NCBI GenBank assembly: GCA_902776665.1
Contig: CACYQZ010000026.1
Span: 1-36,102 of the forward strand
Reading direction: 5' to 3'
From: an uncultured Prevotellaceae bacterium
GTDB lineage: Bacteria > Bacteroidota > Bacteroidia > Bacteroidales > Bacteroidaceae
Length of the DNA stretch: 36,102 bases
The position numbers and the translations under genes were made by a program. This document shows, one piece after another, positions 23,436 through 32,504 of this stretch. The notes beneath the pieces were generated by a model, which was given only the letters and a program-made list of their open reading frames with translations, ran no database searches and was not told the origin of the DNA. Position 1 is the first letter of the stretch. The number at the start of each line of letters is the position of its first letter.

Positions 23436-25343
23436 ATGGATAAAAACACAACCACAGGATTCATCCTCATCGCTATCGTTCTGATAGCCTTCAGCTATTT
23501 CAACCGCCCCTCGGTCGAGGAGCAACGTGCTGCCTTCGTGCGCGATTCCATCGCGCAAGTCGAGCGAATGAACCAAGAGAAAAAATTGCAAGCCGAAGCA
23601 GCCGCTAAGGAGGCTGCTGCCAAACTGCAAGCCGAAACCGACACCACTGCCCTCTTCCACAGCGCAATGAAGGGCGCAGCGCAGACCGTCGTCCTGAAAA
23701 ACGACAAGGTGGAGCTGACGCTCAACTCGAAGGGTGCAACCGTCGAAAAGGCTGTCGTCAAAGGCTTTAAGGACCGCAACGACAACCCCGACGTGACGCT
23801 GTTCCAAGGCGACGAACAGCAGTTGAACTACACGCTGTCGGCCAAGGAGTCGAACATCGCCACGCAAGACCTCTTTTTCATACCGACCAATGTCAGCGAC
23901 ACCACCGTGACGTTCACGGCGACGGCTGGCGAAGGCAAAACCATCACGCTCGACTATCAACTGGGGCGCGACTATATGCTCCACATGCAACTGCGCGTCG
24001 AGGGTATGGACGGACTTTTCGCGCCGAACACGCAGACGATGGACGTGAATTGGAAGGAACTTTGTCCGCAGCAGGAGAAGGGTTTTATGTTTGAAAACCG
24101 CTACTGCACGCTGACCTACAAGGAAAAAGACAGTTCGACCGACTACCTGAACGAAACGTCAGAAAAACGCGACGAGCAAATCGAGGAAGCACTCGACTGG
24201 GTGGCTTTCAAAGACCAATTTTTCTCGTCGATTATGATTGCGAAGAACGATTTCGCCGCCAATTCGCTGATGACGAGCATTCCGCAAGAGAAAGGTTCGG
24301 GCTATCTGAAGCAATTCGAGGCAAAAATGAAGACGTTCTTCGACCCGACGGGCAAAACGCCTTCGGAATTTGAATTCTACTATGGTCCCAACGACTTCCG
24401 CAAATTGCAGGCCGTCGAAACGGAAAGCACCTTCGGCAAAGACCTTCAGATGAAGAAACTCGTCTATCTGGGCTGGCCCATCGTGCGCTGGATCAACCGA
24501 TTCTTCACGATTTACGTCTTCGACTTCCTCACGGGTCTCGGTCTGAACATGGGTATCGTGCTCATTCTCATCACCTTGCTGTTGAAGGCGATTACCTATC
24601 CGCTGGTGAAGAAAAGTTATATGTCGTCGGCGAAAATGCGCGTGCTGAAGCCGAAACTCGACGAGGCAACCAAGCAATTCAACAACCCCGAAGACCAGAT
24701 GCAGAAACAGCAGGCGATGATGCAGGAATACGCTAAATACGGTGTTTCACCGCTGTCGGGCTGTATGCCGATGCTGATTCAGATGCCGATTTGGGTAGCG
24801 ATGTTCAACTTCGTGCCGAACGCCATCCAACTGCGTGGCGAAAAGTTCCTTTGGATCAACGACCTTTCGACCTACGACCCCATCGTCGAGTGGAAAAACA
24901 GCATCTGGGGCATCGGCGACCACCTCTCGCTGACCTGTATCCTGTTCTGCGTGTCAAACATCCTCTATTCCTATATGACGATGCGTCAGCAAAAGGACCA
25001 GATGGTGGGCGCTCAGGCCGAGCAGATGAAGATGATGCAGTGGATGATGTACTTGATGCCGCTGATGTTCTTCTTCATGTTCAACGACTATTCGTCGGGT
25101 CTGAACTTCTACTATTTCGTGTCGCTCTTCTTCTCGGCAGCGATTATGTTCGTGCTCCGCAAGACGACCAACGACGCGAAACTACTCGCCAAACTCGAAG
25201 CAAAATACGAGGAAAACAAGAAAAATCCGCAGAAAAAACTCGGTGGACTCGCCGGACGGCTCCAAGCGATGCAGGAAGAGCAGCAGCGACTGCAAAAACA
25301 GCGTGAAGAATTGGCCAACAGGCGGAAAAATCTCGGAAAATAA
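23436..25343 (+). CDS. yidC: Membrane protein insertase YidC
   Basis: Inserts and folds inner-membrane proteins, alone or with the Sec translocon. The 635-residue protein has the Gram-negative form: an N-terminal helix (about 8-23), a large periplasmic beta domain (about 75-345), then the conserved 60-kDa insertase domain from about 350 with five helices (NRFFTIYVFDFLTGLGLNMG, LLKAITYPLVKKSYMSSAKM, PLSGCMPMLIQMPIWVAMF, MPLMFFFMFNDYSSGLNFYY). The tail is basic and Gln-rich (LAGRLQAMQEEQQRLQKQ), as expected for ribosome contact. ATG 23436 starts the first helix. First of a four-gene operon. Confidence 0.97.
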   Translation: MDKNTTTGFILIAIVLIAFSYFNRPSVEEQRAAFVRDSIAQVERMNQEKKLQAEAAAKEAAAKLQAETDTTALFHSAMKGAAQTVVLKNDKVELTLNSKGATVEKAVVKGFKDRNDNPDVTLFQGDEQQLNYTLSAKESNIATQDLFFIPTNVSDTTVTFTATAGEGKTITLDYQLGRDYMLHMQLRVEGMDGLFAPNTQTMDVNWKELCPQQEKGFMFENRYCTLTYKEKDSSTDYLNETSEKRDEQIEEALDWVAFKDQFFSSIMIAKNDFAANSLMTSIPQEKGSGYLKQFEAKMKTFFDPTGKTPSEFEFYYGPNDFRKLQAVETESTFGKDLQMKKLVYLGWPIVRWINRFFTIYVFDFLTGLGLNMGIVLILITLLLKAITYPLVKKSYMSSAKMRVLKPKLDEATKQFNNPEDQMQKQQAMMQEYAKYGVSPLSGCMPMLIQMPIWVAMFNFVPNAIQLRGEKFLWINDLSTYDPIVEWKNSIWGIGDHLSLTCILFCVSNILYSYMTMRQQKDQMVGAQAEQMKMMQWMMYLMPLMFFFMFNDYSSGLNFYYFVSLFFSAAIMFVLRKTTNDAKLLAKLEAKYEENKKNPQKKLGGLAGRLQAMQEEQQRLQKQREELANRRKNLGK

Positions 25344-25355
25344 CGATTATCAACG

Positions 25356-26843
25356 ATGAAAATAGGATTTGACAACGAGAAATATCTCAAGATTCAGTCT
25401 GAGCACATTCGCGAGCGCATCGCGCAGTTCGACGGAAAACTCTACATGGAACTCGGCGGAAAACTCTTCGACGACCACCATGCCAGCCGCGTACTGCCTG
25501 GCTTCAAGCCCGATTCGAAGCTGAAAATGCTTGCACAACTGCGCAGTAGCATCGAAATCATCATCGTGGTGAGCGCGGAAGACATCGAACGCAACAAGGT
25601 TCGCGCCGACCTCGGCATCACCTACGACGAAGATGTCTTGCGCCTGCGCGACGAGTTTATGCGGCGCGACTTCATGGTCGGCTCGGTCGTCATCACCCAC
25701 TACAACGGTCAGCATGCCGCCGACCAGTTCCGCCACCGACTCGAGCGATTGGGCATCAAATCCTACGTCCACTACCCCATCGACGGCTATCCGAACAATG
25801 TCGAACGTATCGCTTCTGACGAGGGTTTCGGCAAAAACGATTTCGTGGAAACTACCCGACCGCTCGTCATCGTCACGGCACCGGGTCCCGGAAGCGGAAA
25901 AATGGCGACTTGTCTGAGCCAACTCTATCACGAAAATAAAAGGAACACGCGCGCGGGATATGCGAAATTCGAGACGTTCCCCGTGTGGAGCCTGCCGCTG
26001 AAACACCCCGTGAACATCGCTTACGAGGCTGCCACAGCCGATTTGAACGACGTGAACATGATCGACCCCTTCCATCTGGAAGCCTACGGCAAAACCGCCG
26101 TCAATTACAACCGCGATGTCGAGATTTTCCCCGTTCTCAACGCCCTTTTCGAGAGCATCTACGGCGAAAATCCCTATAAATCGCCGACGGACATGGGCGT
26201 GAACATGATTGGCTTCTGCATCAGCGACGACGAAATCTGCCGTCAGGCCAGTCACGACGAAATCATTCGCCGATTCTACGACGCGACCAACAAAATGGCC
26301 AACGGAGCCGACAACGAAAACGAAGTTAATAAGATTCGCCTGCTTTTCAACCAAGCGAAAATCTCGACCGCCACGCGAAAAGTCACCGTTGCGGCCTACG
26401 AACGGAAAATCCAGAGCGGAAACCACGCCGCCGCCATCGAACTCGAAGACGGCACCATCATCACCGCCAAGTCGTCGCCGTTGCTCGGCTGTTGCGCCGC
26501 CCTGTTGCTCAATGTCACGAAACATCTCGGCGGCATCGACCACGAGGCAAAACTCATCCCGCAAAGCATGATTGAGCCGATTCAAAAGACCAAAATCGAA
26601 TATCTCGGAGGACGAAATCCGCGACTGCACACCGACGAGGTGCTCGTGGCACTCAGCGTGCTCTCCACCCACGACGATAATTGTCGCAAGGCATTGGAAC
26701 AACTGCCGAAACTGCGCGATTGTCAGGTGCACACCACCGTGATGCTCAGCGAAGTCGATCGGAAAATCTTCAAGAAACTGGGCTGCGGCCTGACCTGCGA
26801 CCCCGTGAAGAAATCGTCCGCAGAATTAGTCTATAACTATTAA
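25356..26843 (+). CDS. DUF1846 family protein
   Basis: 495-residue cytoplasmic protein of the DUF1846 family (PF08903), which is widespread but not well understood. The family-typical start MKIGFDNEKYLKIQSEHIRERIAQF is followed by FGGKLFDDHHASRVLPGF-like residues (here LGGKLFDDHHASR). A glycine-rich segment PGPGSGKMATC at 176-186 resembles a nucleotide-binding loop. The later segment SSPLLGCCAALLLNVTKHL is also conserved. Twelve bases separate it from yidC and 16 from the peptidase gene, so it is in the operon. No function is proposed beyond possible nucleotide binding. Confidence 0.88.
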   Translation: MKIGFDNEKYLKIQSEHIRERIAQFDGKLYMELGGKLFDDHHASRVLPGFKPDSKLKMLAQLRSSIEIIIVVSAEDIERNKVRADLGITYDEDVLRLRDEFMRRDFMVGSVVITHYNGQHAADQFRHRLERLGIKSYVHYPIDGYPNNVERIASDEGFGKNDFVETTRPLVIVTAPGPGSGKMATCLSQLYHENKRNTRAGYAKFETFPVWSLPLKHPVNIAYEAATADLNDVNMIDPFHLEAYGKTAVNYNRDVEIFPVLNALFESIYGENPYKSPTDMGVNMIGFCISDDEICRQASHDEIIRRFYDATNKMANGADNENEVNKIRLLFNQAKISTATRKVTVAAYERKIQSGNHAAAIELEDGTIITAKSSPLLGCCAALLLNVTKHLGGIDHEAKLIPQSMIEPIQKTKIEYLGGRNPRLHTDEVLVALSVLSTHDDNCRKALEQLPKLRDCQVHTTVMLSEVDRKIFKKLGCGLTCDPVKKSSAELVYNY

Positions 26844-26859
26844 CTAAAAACCAACCAAT

Positions 26860-29061
26860 ATGAAAAAAACATTTCAAATTCTAACCTTCGCCCTGCTTTT
26901 CGTGGCGAACAGCATCAACGCACAAACCATGATTCAGAAAAACAACATCAAGTTGCAATCCGACCGCATGACGCCCGAAGCACTTTGGGCAATGGGACGC
27001 ATCGGCGGCTACGCGGCCTCGCCCGACGGTAAGCACATCGTCTATCAGGTGGGCTATTACAGCGTGAAGGAAAACAAGAGCCATCACATTCTCTACGTGA
27101 TGGATGCCGACGGTCAGAACCAGAAAAAACTGACGACCTCGGCGAAGAACGAGACCGATGCCGCATGGCTTTCCGACGACCGCATTGCCTTCATCACGGG
27201 CGGCGAAATCTGGACGATGAACATCGACGGCAGCGACCGCAAACAGCTTTCGCAAACCAACGGAGAGGTGGACGGTTTCCTGTTCTCGCCCGACAAGAAA
27301 AAAGTAATCATCGTGAAGGCAATCCCCTTCCACGACATCATCGAGAAGAAGCCCGACGACCTGCCCAAAACGACGGGACGCGTGGTCAACGACCTGATGT
27401 ATCGCCATTGGGACCACTATGTCGAGACGATTCCGCATCCTTTCGTGGGCGACGTGACCAGCGACGGAATCACCAATCTGAAGGACATTCTCGAAGGTCA
27501 GCCCTACGAGTGCCCGATGGAGCCGTTCGGCGGCATCGAACAACTCGCGTGGAGCATCGATTCGAAGAAAATCGCCTATACTTGCCGCGCAAAGAAAGGC
27601 TTGGAATACAGCATTTCGACCGACAGCGACATCTTCCTCTACGACACAACGACGGGAAAGGCTGAAAATCTCTGCAAGCCTGCTGATTACAAAGCCCCGA
27701 AAATCGACCCGACGAAGACGATGAAATATCAGTCGGTGAACGCTCCCGAAAATCTGAAAAACAACGTCGGTTACGACCAAAATCCGAAATTCTCGCCCGA
27801 CGGCAAGTATGTGGCATGGATTTCGATGGAGCGCGACGGCTACGAAGCCGACCGCCAACGCCTTTGCATTTATAATCTGGCAACGGGCGAAAAGAAATAC
27901 ATCACAGAAAGTTTCGATTCCAACGTCGATGACTTCTGCTGGGCTCCCGACTCCAAGACGCTCTATTTCATCGGTGTATGGCATGGTACAGAAAATCTGT
28001 ACTCGACAAACCTGAAAGGAATTGTAACGCGACACTCTAATTTTCAAGCCGATTTTGGCTCCATACAAATGCTTGGCAATACAAACAAAATCATTGCTGA
28101 ACGACACAGTTACACAGAACCTGCAGATCTATACATAATCCAACCTGGAATCAGGTCAAATTTCAAAAGTGTTGTCAATACCATTCCTTCTGGGACGGCG
28201 AAAAGTATGATAATACAACAAATAACTTTTGAGAACAAACATATTTTAGATCAATTAAGCAAACCATCTGTCGAACCGCGCTGGACAAAAACCACCACGG
28301 GCGAAGATTTGCACTACTGGGTCATCAAACCGCCTCATTTCGACCCCACAAAGAAATATCCTACGCTGCTCTTCTGCGAAGGCGGACCGCAAAGTCCCGT
28401 CAGCCAGTTCTGGAGCTACCGTTGGAACTTCTATATCATGGCTTCGCAGGGCTATGTCGTCATCGCGCCCAACCGCCACGGACTGCCCGGCTTCGGACAG
28501 GAATGGCTTGAGCAAATCAGCGGCGACTGGACGGGACAGTGCATGAAAGACTACCTCGCCGCCATCGACGATGCCGCTGCGAACCTGCCCTATGTCGATA
28601 AAGACCGCATGGGTGCTGTCGGTGCTTCTTTCGGTGGATTCTCGGTCTATTACCTCGCTGGTCACCACGACAAGCGCTTCAAGTGTTTCATCGCCCACGA
28701 CGGTGCTTTCAACCTTGAAGCCATGTACACCGAAACGGAAGAAAACTGGTTCTCGAATTGGGAATACGAAGATGCCTATTGGAACAAGGACAGAAGCGAA
28801 AATGCCAGAAAAACCTACGAAAATTCGCCCCATCGCTTCGTCGACCAGTGGGACACGCCCATTCTCTGCATCCATGGCGAACTCGACTATCGCATCAACG
28901 CCACGCAGGGTATGTCGGCCTTCAACGCCGCACGAATGAAGGGCATCGAAGCACAACTGCTCATCTTCCCCGACGAAAACCACTGGGTTCTCAAGCCCCA
29001 AAACGGCGTTCTCTGGCAGCGCACCTTCTTCAACTGGCTCGACCGCTGGCTGAAAAAATAA
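26860..29061 (+). CDS. S9 family prolyl-oligopeptidase-type peptidase (DPP5-like)
   Basis: 733-residue exported peptidase. The signal peptide is at 1-21. A beta-propeller with repeated SPDGK-type blades (YAASPDGKHIVYQV, FLFSPDKKK, KFSPDGKYVAW) occupies about 35-470. The alpha/beta-hydrolase domain follows, with Ser590 in GASFGGFS, Asp676 in HGELDYR and His708 in DENHWV as the triad. It resembles dipeptidyl peptidases used in peptide feeding by oral Bacteroidetes. Residues about 380-470 are coded by a clearly different, AT-richer stretch (about 28000-28265), yet the frame is intact. In an operon with yidC, DUF1846 and an MFS transporter; the transporter could take up the products, but that is inference. 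Confidence 0.9.
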   Translation: MKKTFQILTFALLFVANSINAQTMIQKNNIKLQSDRMTPEALWAMGRIGGYAASPDGKHIVYQVGYYSVKENKSHHILYVMDADGQNQKKLTTSAKNETDAAWLSDDRIAFITGGEIWTMNIDGSDRKQLSQTNGEVDGFLFSPDKKKVIIVKAIPFHDIIEKKPDDLPKTTGRVVNDLMYRHWDHYVETIPHPFVGDVTSDGITNLKDILEGQPYECPMEPFGGIEQLAWSIDSKKIAYTCRAKKGLEYSISTDSDIFLYDTTTGKAENLCKPADYKAPKIDPTKTMKYQSVNAPENLKNNVGYDQNPKFSPDGKYVAWISMERDGYEADRQRLCIYNLATGEKKYITESFDSNVDDFCWAPDSKTLYFIGVWHGTENLYSTNLKGIVTRHSNFQADFGSIQMLGNTNKIIAERHSYTEPADLYIIQPGIRSNFKSVVNTIPSGTAKSMIIQQITFENKHILDQLSKPSVEPRWTKTTTGEDLHYWVIKPPHFDPTKKYPTLLFCEGGPQSPVSQFWSYRWNFYIMASQGYVVIAPNRHGLPGFGQEWLEQISGDWTGQCMKDYLAAIDDAAANLPYVDKDRMGAVGASFGGFSVYYLAGHHDKRFKCFIAHDGAFNLEAMYTETEENWFSNWEYEDAYWNKDRSENARKTYENSPHRFVDQWDTPILCIHGELDYRINATQGMSAFNAARMKGIEAQLLIFPDENHWVLKPQNGVLWQRTFFNWLDRWLKK

Positions 29062-29070
29062 CTGAAAATC

Positions 29071-29093
29071 GTTAATTGTAAATTGTAAATTAA
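29071..29093. repeat. AT-rich AATTGTAAATTG-type spacer before the MFS gene
   Basis: Short tandem pattern of TTAATTGTAAATTGTAAATT type just before the ATG. Similar sequence occurs at 16651-16680 before lpxK and at 14019-14040 after ftsE. Confidence 0.6.
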
Positions 29094-29094
29094 T

Positions 29095-30714
29095 ATGACA
29101 CAAGCAATTCAAAAAACTCTTCGCGACTCGGCAGGCATGCGTTGGACTGCCCTGTTGCTGTTGGCACTCGCCATGTTCTGTTCGTATATCTTCATGGATA
29201 TACTCTCACCCATCAAAGACCTCATGCAGGAGACTCGCGGATGGGATTCTACGGCCTTCGGAACGATGCAAGGCTCTGAGGTTTTCCTCAATGTTTTTGT
29301 GTTCTTCCTGATTTTCGCAGGTATCATCCTCGACAAAATGGGAGTGCGCTTCACGGCGGTGCTCTCGGGTGCCGTGATGCTCGTCGGTGCCGTGATTAAG
29401 TGGTATGCCGTGGCTGAATCATTCGCTGGAAGCGGACTGGAAACGTGGTTCACGAACAACCTGAACTACATTCCGCTGTTCGACGAACTCGGCGTGTCGC
29501 CATTCTACGAAGGAATGCCTGCGTCGGCCAAGTTCGCCGCCGTCGGATTCATGATTTTCGGTTGTGGTTGTGAAATGGCGGGCATCACCGTGTCGCGTGG
29601 TATCGTCAAGTGGTTCAAAGGCCGCGAAATGGCATTGGCAATGGGTTCTGAAATGGCATTGGCACGTCTCGGCGTGGCCACGTGCATGATTTTCTCGCCC
29701 TTCTTCGCCAAACTCGGCGGACAAATCAGCGTTACGCGAAGCGTCGCCTTCGGTGTTGTGCTCATGTGCATCGCTTTAATCATGTTTGTGGTTTATTTCT
29801 TCATGGACAAGAAACTCGATTCACAGACGGGCGAGGCTGAAGAAAAAGACGACCCGTTCAAGGTTTCGGACATCGGAAAAATCCTTTCCGACAGTGGTTT
29901 CTGGCTTGTCGCACTGCTTTGTGTGCTCTATTATTCGGCCATTTTCCCGTTCCAGAAATACGCCGTGAACATGCTCCAATGCAACCTCACACTGACCGAG
30001 CCTGCTGCCGATTCGTTCTGGGCAAATCCGCAAGTCACCATCGTGCAGTATGTCATCATGCTCGTGGTGGCTGCCGCCGGTTTCGCCTCGAACTTTATGA
30101 AAGACAAGACGAAAAAATACAGTCTGCTTGGATTGTCATTCGTCGCCCTCGTCACCTATTGCTACATGGGCTACATGCGTCAGTCGGCAGAGTCGATTTT
30201 CGCCGTTTTCCCACTTTTGGCCGTGCTGATTACGCCGATTTTGGGAAGCTATGTCGATCACAAGGGTAAGGCTGCTTCGATGCTTGTTCTGGGCTCGCTG
30301 CTGCTGATTGCCTGCCACCTGACCTTCGCATTCGTACTCCCGATGTTCAAAGGCAACACCGTTGGCGGCATCATCATCGCCTACGTCACGATTCTCGTGC
30401 TTGGCTCATCGTTCTCGCTTGTGCCGGCATCGCTGTGGCCCAGCGTTCCGAAATTGGTCGATGCGAAAGTCATCGGTTCGGCCTACGCACTGATTTTCTG
30501 GATTCAGAACATCGGTCTGTGGCTCTTCCCGCTGCTCATCGGCAAGGTACTCGACAAGACCAATCCTGGTGTCAGCGACCCCACGCAGTTCGACTACACT
30601 TGGCCGCTCGTGATGCTCGCCTGCCTCGGTGTGGCAGCATTGATTCTCGGTCTTGTGCTGAAGGTGGTTGATCGCAAGCGCGGTCTTGGCCTCGAAGAAC
30701 CGAACATCAAGTAA
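29095..30714 (+). CDS. Major facilitator superfamily transporter
   Basis: 539-residue inner-membrane transporter with about 12 hydrophobic helices. Cues are WTALLLLALAMFCSYIFMDILSP in the first helix, a loop LDKMGVRFTAVLSGAVMLVG after helix 2 that matches the MFS G-x-x-x-D-R/K-G-type signature, a cytoplasmic loop between the halves (KKLDSQTGEAEEKDDPFKVSD) and a second half with YVDHKGKAASMLVLGS. The segment between helices 3 and 4 is longer than usual. Substrate not predictable; its place after a secreted peptidase suggests a peptide or amino acid, weakly. Last gene of the operon, closed by a strong hairpin. Confidence 0.88.
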   Translation: MTQAIQKTLRDSAGMRWTALLLLALAMFCSYIFMDILSPIKDLMQETRGWDSTAFGTMQGSEVFLNVFVFFLIFAGIILDKMGVRFTAVLSGAVMLVGAVIKWYAVAESFAGSGLETWFTNNLNYIPLFDELGVSPFYEGMPASAKFAAVGFMIFGCGCEMAGITVSRGIVKWFKGREMALAMGSEMALARLGVATCMIFSPFFAKLGGQISVTRSVAFGVVLMCIALIMFVVYFFMDKKLDSQTGEAEEKDDPFKVSDIGKILSDSGFWLVALLCVLYYSAIFPFQKYAVNMLQCNLTLTEPAADSFWANPQVTIVQYVIMLVVAAAGFASNFMKDKTKKYSLLGLSFVALVTYCYMGYMRQSAESIFAVFPLLAVLITPILGSYVDHKGKAASMLVLGSLLLIACHLTFAFVLPMFKGNTVGGIIIAYVTILVLGSSFSLVPASLWPSVPKLVDAKVIGSAYALIFWIQNIGLWLFPLLIGKVLDKTNPGVSDPTQFDYTWPLVMLACLGVAALILGLVLKVVDRKRGLGLEEPNIK

Positions 30715-30732
30715 AAATCGATTCATCAAAAC

Positions 30733-30769
30733 AACAGATGCTTGCGTTTCGCTAACGCAAGCATCTGTT
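30733..30769 (+). terminator. Strong hairpin ending the yidC-MFS operon
   Basis: Perfect 16-base arms (AACAGATGCTTGCGTT and its complement) with a 5-base loop, followed by only one further T beyond the stem's own TT. It lies 18 bases after the MFS stop and 11 before the ATG of the next gene. It may work as a terminator or as an RNA-stability element at the border to the accessory block. Confidence 0.7.
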
Positions 30770-30780
30770 TAAACGAACAA

Positions 30781-31680
30781 ATGATCAGCAAAACATATTA
30801 CAGATACATTTGGCTTCTCGACACGTTGCTGACCAGCGCTCCCTTAACATTCGAAGAGATTAATAAGTTATGGGAAGATTGTCCTGCCAGTGACGGGCCG
30901 ATACCGCTTCGTACTTTTCACGAACATCGCAAAGGCATCAAGGAAATGTTCGGAATAGACATTGAATGCGACCGCTCAAAGAATGTCTATTTTGTGAAGA
31001 ACCTTGAGGCGATAGATGAAAACAAACTGTCCAAATGGCTATTGGAAAAGTACAGCATTCCCAAGGACTTTGCTACCTTCAACGGATTGAAAGATAGGGT
31101 TCTGCTTGAAGAAATACCTTTGGGGCAAGCATTTCTGCCCCCCATTATGGAAGCGATGATGCATCATCTGGAATTGATGATTGGCTATCAGCAATTTAAA
31201 GTTGAGCAAAGGCAAGAATTCCACATGCAGCCCTATGCTTTGAAAGTTTTCAATCGCCGTTGGTATCTGTTGGGGTATCTGAAGCAACAAGAAGGGTTGC
31301 GAACCATTGCCCTCGACCGCATACTCGATTTGAAAGTCCTTAAAAAGAGTTTTAAGTTGCCTAAGGATTTCGATGCGAGGAAATATTTTGCCAACGTTTT
31401 GGGTATTTATGTGAACGAGAACCTACCCATTGTGAAAGTCAAAATCCGTGCTTATGGTGAGCAACCAGAATACCTTCGCTCTACTCCGCTCCACAAAAGC
31501 CAATCAGAAGTCCGCTCCAAATATGGCGAGTTCGCTGAATTTACCTATAGATTGTATATAACACCTGACTTAGTGAGTCAGTTGCTGGCTATGGGGGAAA
31601 AGGTGGAGGTGCTGGAACCTCTTGAATTGAGAGAGAAGATGAAAGAGGTCCTAAAGAAGGGACTTGAGAGATATGATTAA
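30781..31680 (+). CDS. WYL-domain transcriptional regulator
   Basis: 299-residue regulator. Residues 1-75 form a winged-helix-like N-terminus (TYYRYIWLLDTLLTSAPLTFEEINKLWED, then RTFHEHRKGIKEMFG). The WYL domain is at about 128-195, with IGYQQFK, FHMQPYALKVFNRRWYLLGYL (the W-Y-L triplet) and LRTIALDRIL. A C-terminal WCX-like domain follows (IVKVKIRAYGEQPEYLRS to the end). WYL proteins sense ligands such as nucleic acid and often control defence genes (for example BrxR in BREX). ATG 30781 is chosen because earlier frame opens inside the hairpin. Codon use is more AT-rich than in the operon to its left, suggesting transfer. Likely regulator of the block that follows. Confidence 0.9.
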   Translation: MISKTYYRYIWLLDTLLTSAPLTFEEINKLWEDCPASDGPIPLRTFHEHRKGIKEMFGIDIECDRSKNVYFVKNLEAIDENKLSKWLLEKYSIPKDFATFNGLKDRVLLEEIPLGQAFLPPIMEAMMHHLELMIGYQQFKVEQRQEFHMQPYALKVFNRRWYLLGYLKQQEGLRTIALDRILDLKVLKKSFKLPKDFDARKYFANVLGIYVNENLPIVKVKIRAYGEQPEYLRSTPLHKSQSEVRSKYGEFAEFTYRLYITPDLVSQLLAMGEKVEVLEPLELREKMKEVLKKGLERYD

Positions 31681-31695
31681 ACAACTTAATAATCA

Positions 31696-31707
31696 AATAA
31701 TATTATT
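31696..31707. promoter_or_regulatory. 12-base AT palindrome before the nuclease-like gene
   Basis: AATAATATTATT is a perfect palindrome ending 6 bases before the ATG. The surroundings are very AT-rich, so chance is possible. Confidence 0.25.
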
Positions 31708-31713
31708 GCCATT

Positions 31714-32382
31714 ATGACAGACAAAGAAATAATTAACATTCACAAGCAGCACATAGAAAATGTAATCATTAAAACTTTTGAAATTATTGAGGAAGTATAT
31801 AATAATCAACAAGAGATAAATATACCGGAAGTAGATAAATCTGAAAGTAGGATTCTTTTCCCTAAAAAAAGTAGCTCGGAAACAAGAGTAAGTGAGCAAG
31901 AATTACGCTTTGTCTTCGCTGAGCAACTTAAAAAAGAGATTGGATATGGTAAAAAATGGGATGTATATTATTCCGTAGAAACACCGACTATGAAAAAATA
32001 TTTATTTAAGGATAATTTTCCTAAAAGAGATGAAGATTATGGACAGTCTGCTAATTTTGATCTTGTTATTCACGACTCTAATTATAATAGAATCGCTTTA
32101 ATCGAGTTTAAAGCTAAGAATCCTGATATCCACGATTATCAGAAAGATTTTGTAAAGCTTACAAATGAACAAGAAGATGGCGAATTGAGGTATTTTATTC
32201 AGATTCTTGAAAATACAAATAGTAATACAGATAGTAATGTTAAAAGCAAAATAATTCCAACTGATGAGAATTGGATGAAACAATGGGGAGAACATAAGGT
32301 CATTGTACACTGTGTTTCATTAGAAAGAGGAAAAGGAAATAGAAACGTTATTAAATTTCAAGAATATCCTAAGAGTTGTTAG
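31714..32382 (+). CDS. PD-(D/E)XK nuclease-like protein
   Basis: 222-residue protein without a named family that I recognise with certainty. The pattern Asp116 (NFDLVIHD) followed by Glu131-Phe-Lys133 (ALIEFKAKN) on two predicted strands is the core of the PD-(D/E)XK nuclease fold. An upstream Glu in RVSEQELRFVFAEQL (61, 63 or 70) could complete the metal site. The rest is charged and without membrane segments. The gene is far more AT-rich than everything around it (31741-31800 has 16 G+C of 60) and uses A/T-ending codons throughout, pointing to separate acquisition. It lies 33 bases after the WYL gene. Likely a DNA- or RNA-cutting or binding protein, not proven. Confidence 0.72.
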   Translation: MTDKEIINIHKQHIENVIIKTFEIIEEVYNNQQEINIPEVDKSESRILFPKKSSSETRVSEQELRFVFAEQLKKEIGYGKKWDVYYSVETPTMKKYLFKDNFPKRDEDYGQSANFDLVIHDSNYNRIALIEFKAKNPDIHDYQKDFVKLTNEQEDGELRYFIQILENTNSNTDSNVKSKIIPTDENWMKQWGEHKVIVHCVSLERGKGNRNVIKFQEYPKSC

Positions 32383-32429
32383 TTGCTTCAAAGATGAGGT
32401 AGAAAAATCTATAAAATCCACTTCTCTTC

Positions 32430-32504
32430 TGCGGAGTTTTTGCATGATGCAAGGTTTTTTTGATGATTTCCAGTGTTTTCATTCGTATAATATATATAGG
32501 AGGG
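32430..32504 (+). promoter_or_regulatory. Shared upstream element, copy 1 (before the beta-CASP gene)
   Basis: TGCGGAGTTTTTGCAT (32430-32445), then 37 bases, TCGTA (32483-32487), then an AT run into GGAGGG (32499-32504). Copy 2 is at 34153-34233 with 15 of 16 bases in the first block and the same 37-base gap. The first block sits in a weak hairpin (TTGCA/TGCAA) followed by seven T, so part of it may end transcription of the nuclease-like gene. Confidence 0.65.

Noticed and set aside
30742-30780. Upstream extension of the WYL protein from a TTG
   Set aside because: The extension would be coded by the perfect terminator hairpin; the ATG at 30781 starts the family-like N-terminus.
32484-32494. 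TATAAT as a sigma-70-type -10 box before the beta-CASP gene
   Set aside because: Bacteroidetes use TAnnTTTG. TATAAT is easily made by chance in this AT run and is not kept in the second copy of the shared element.
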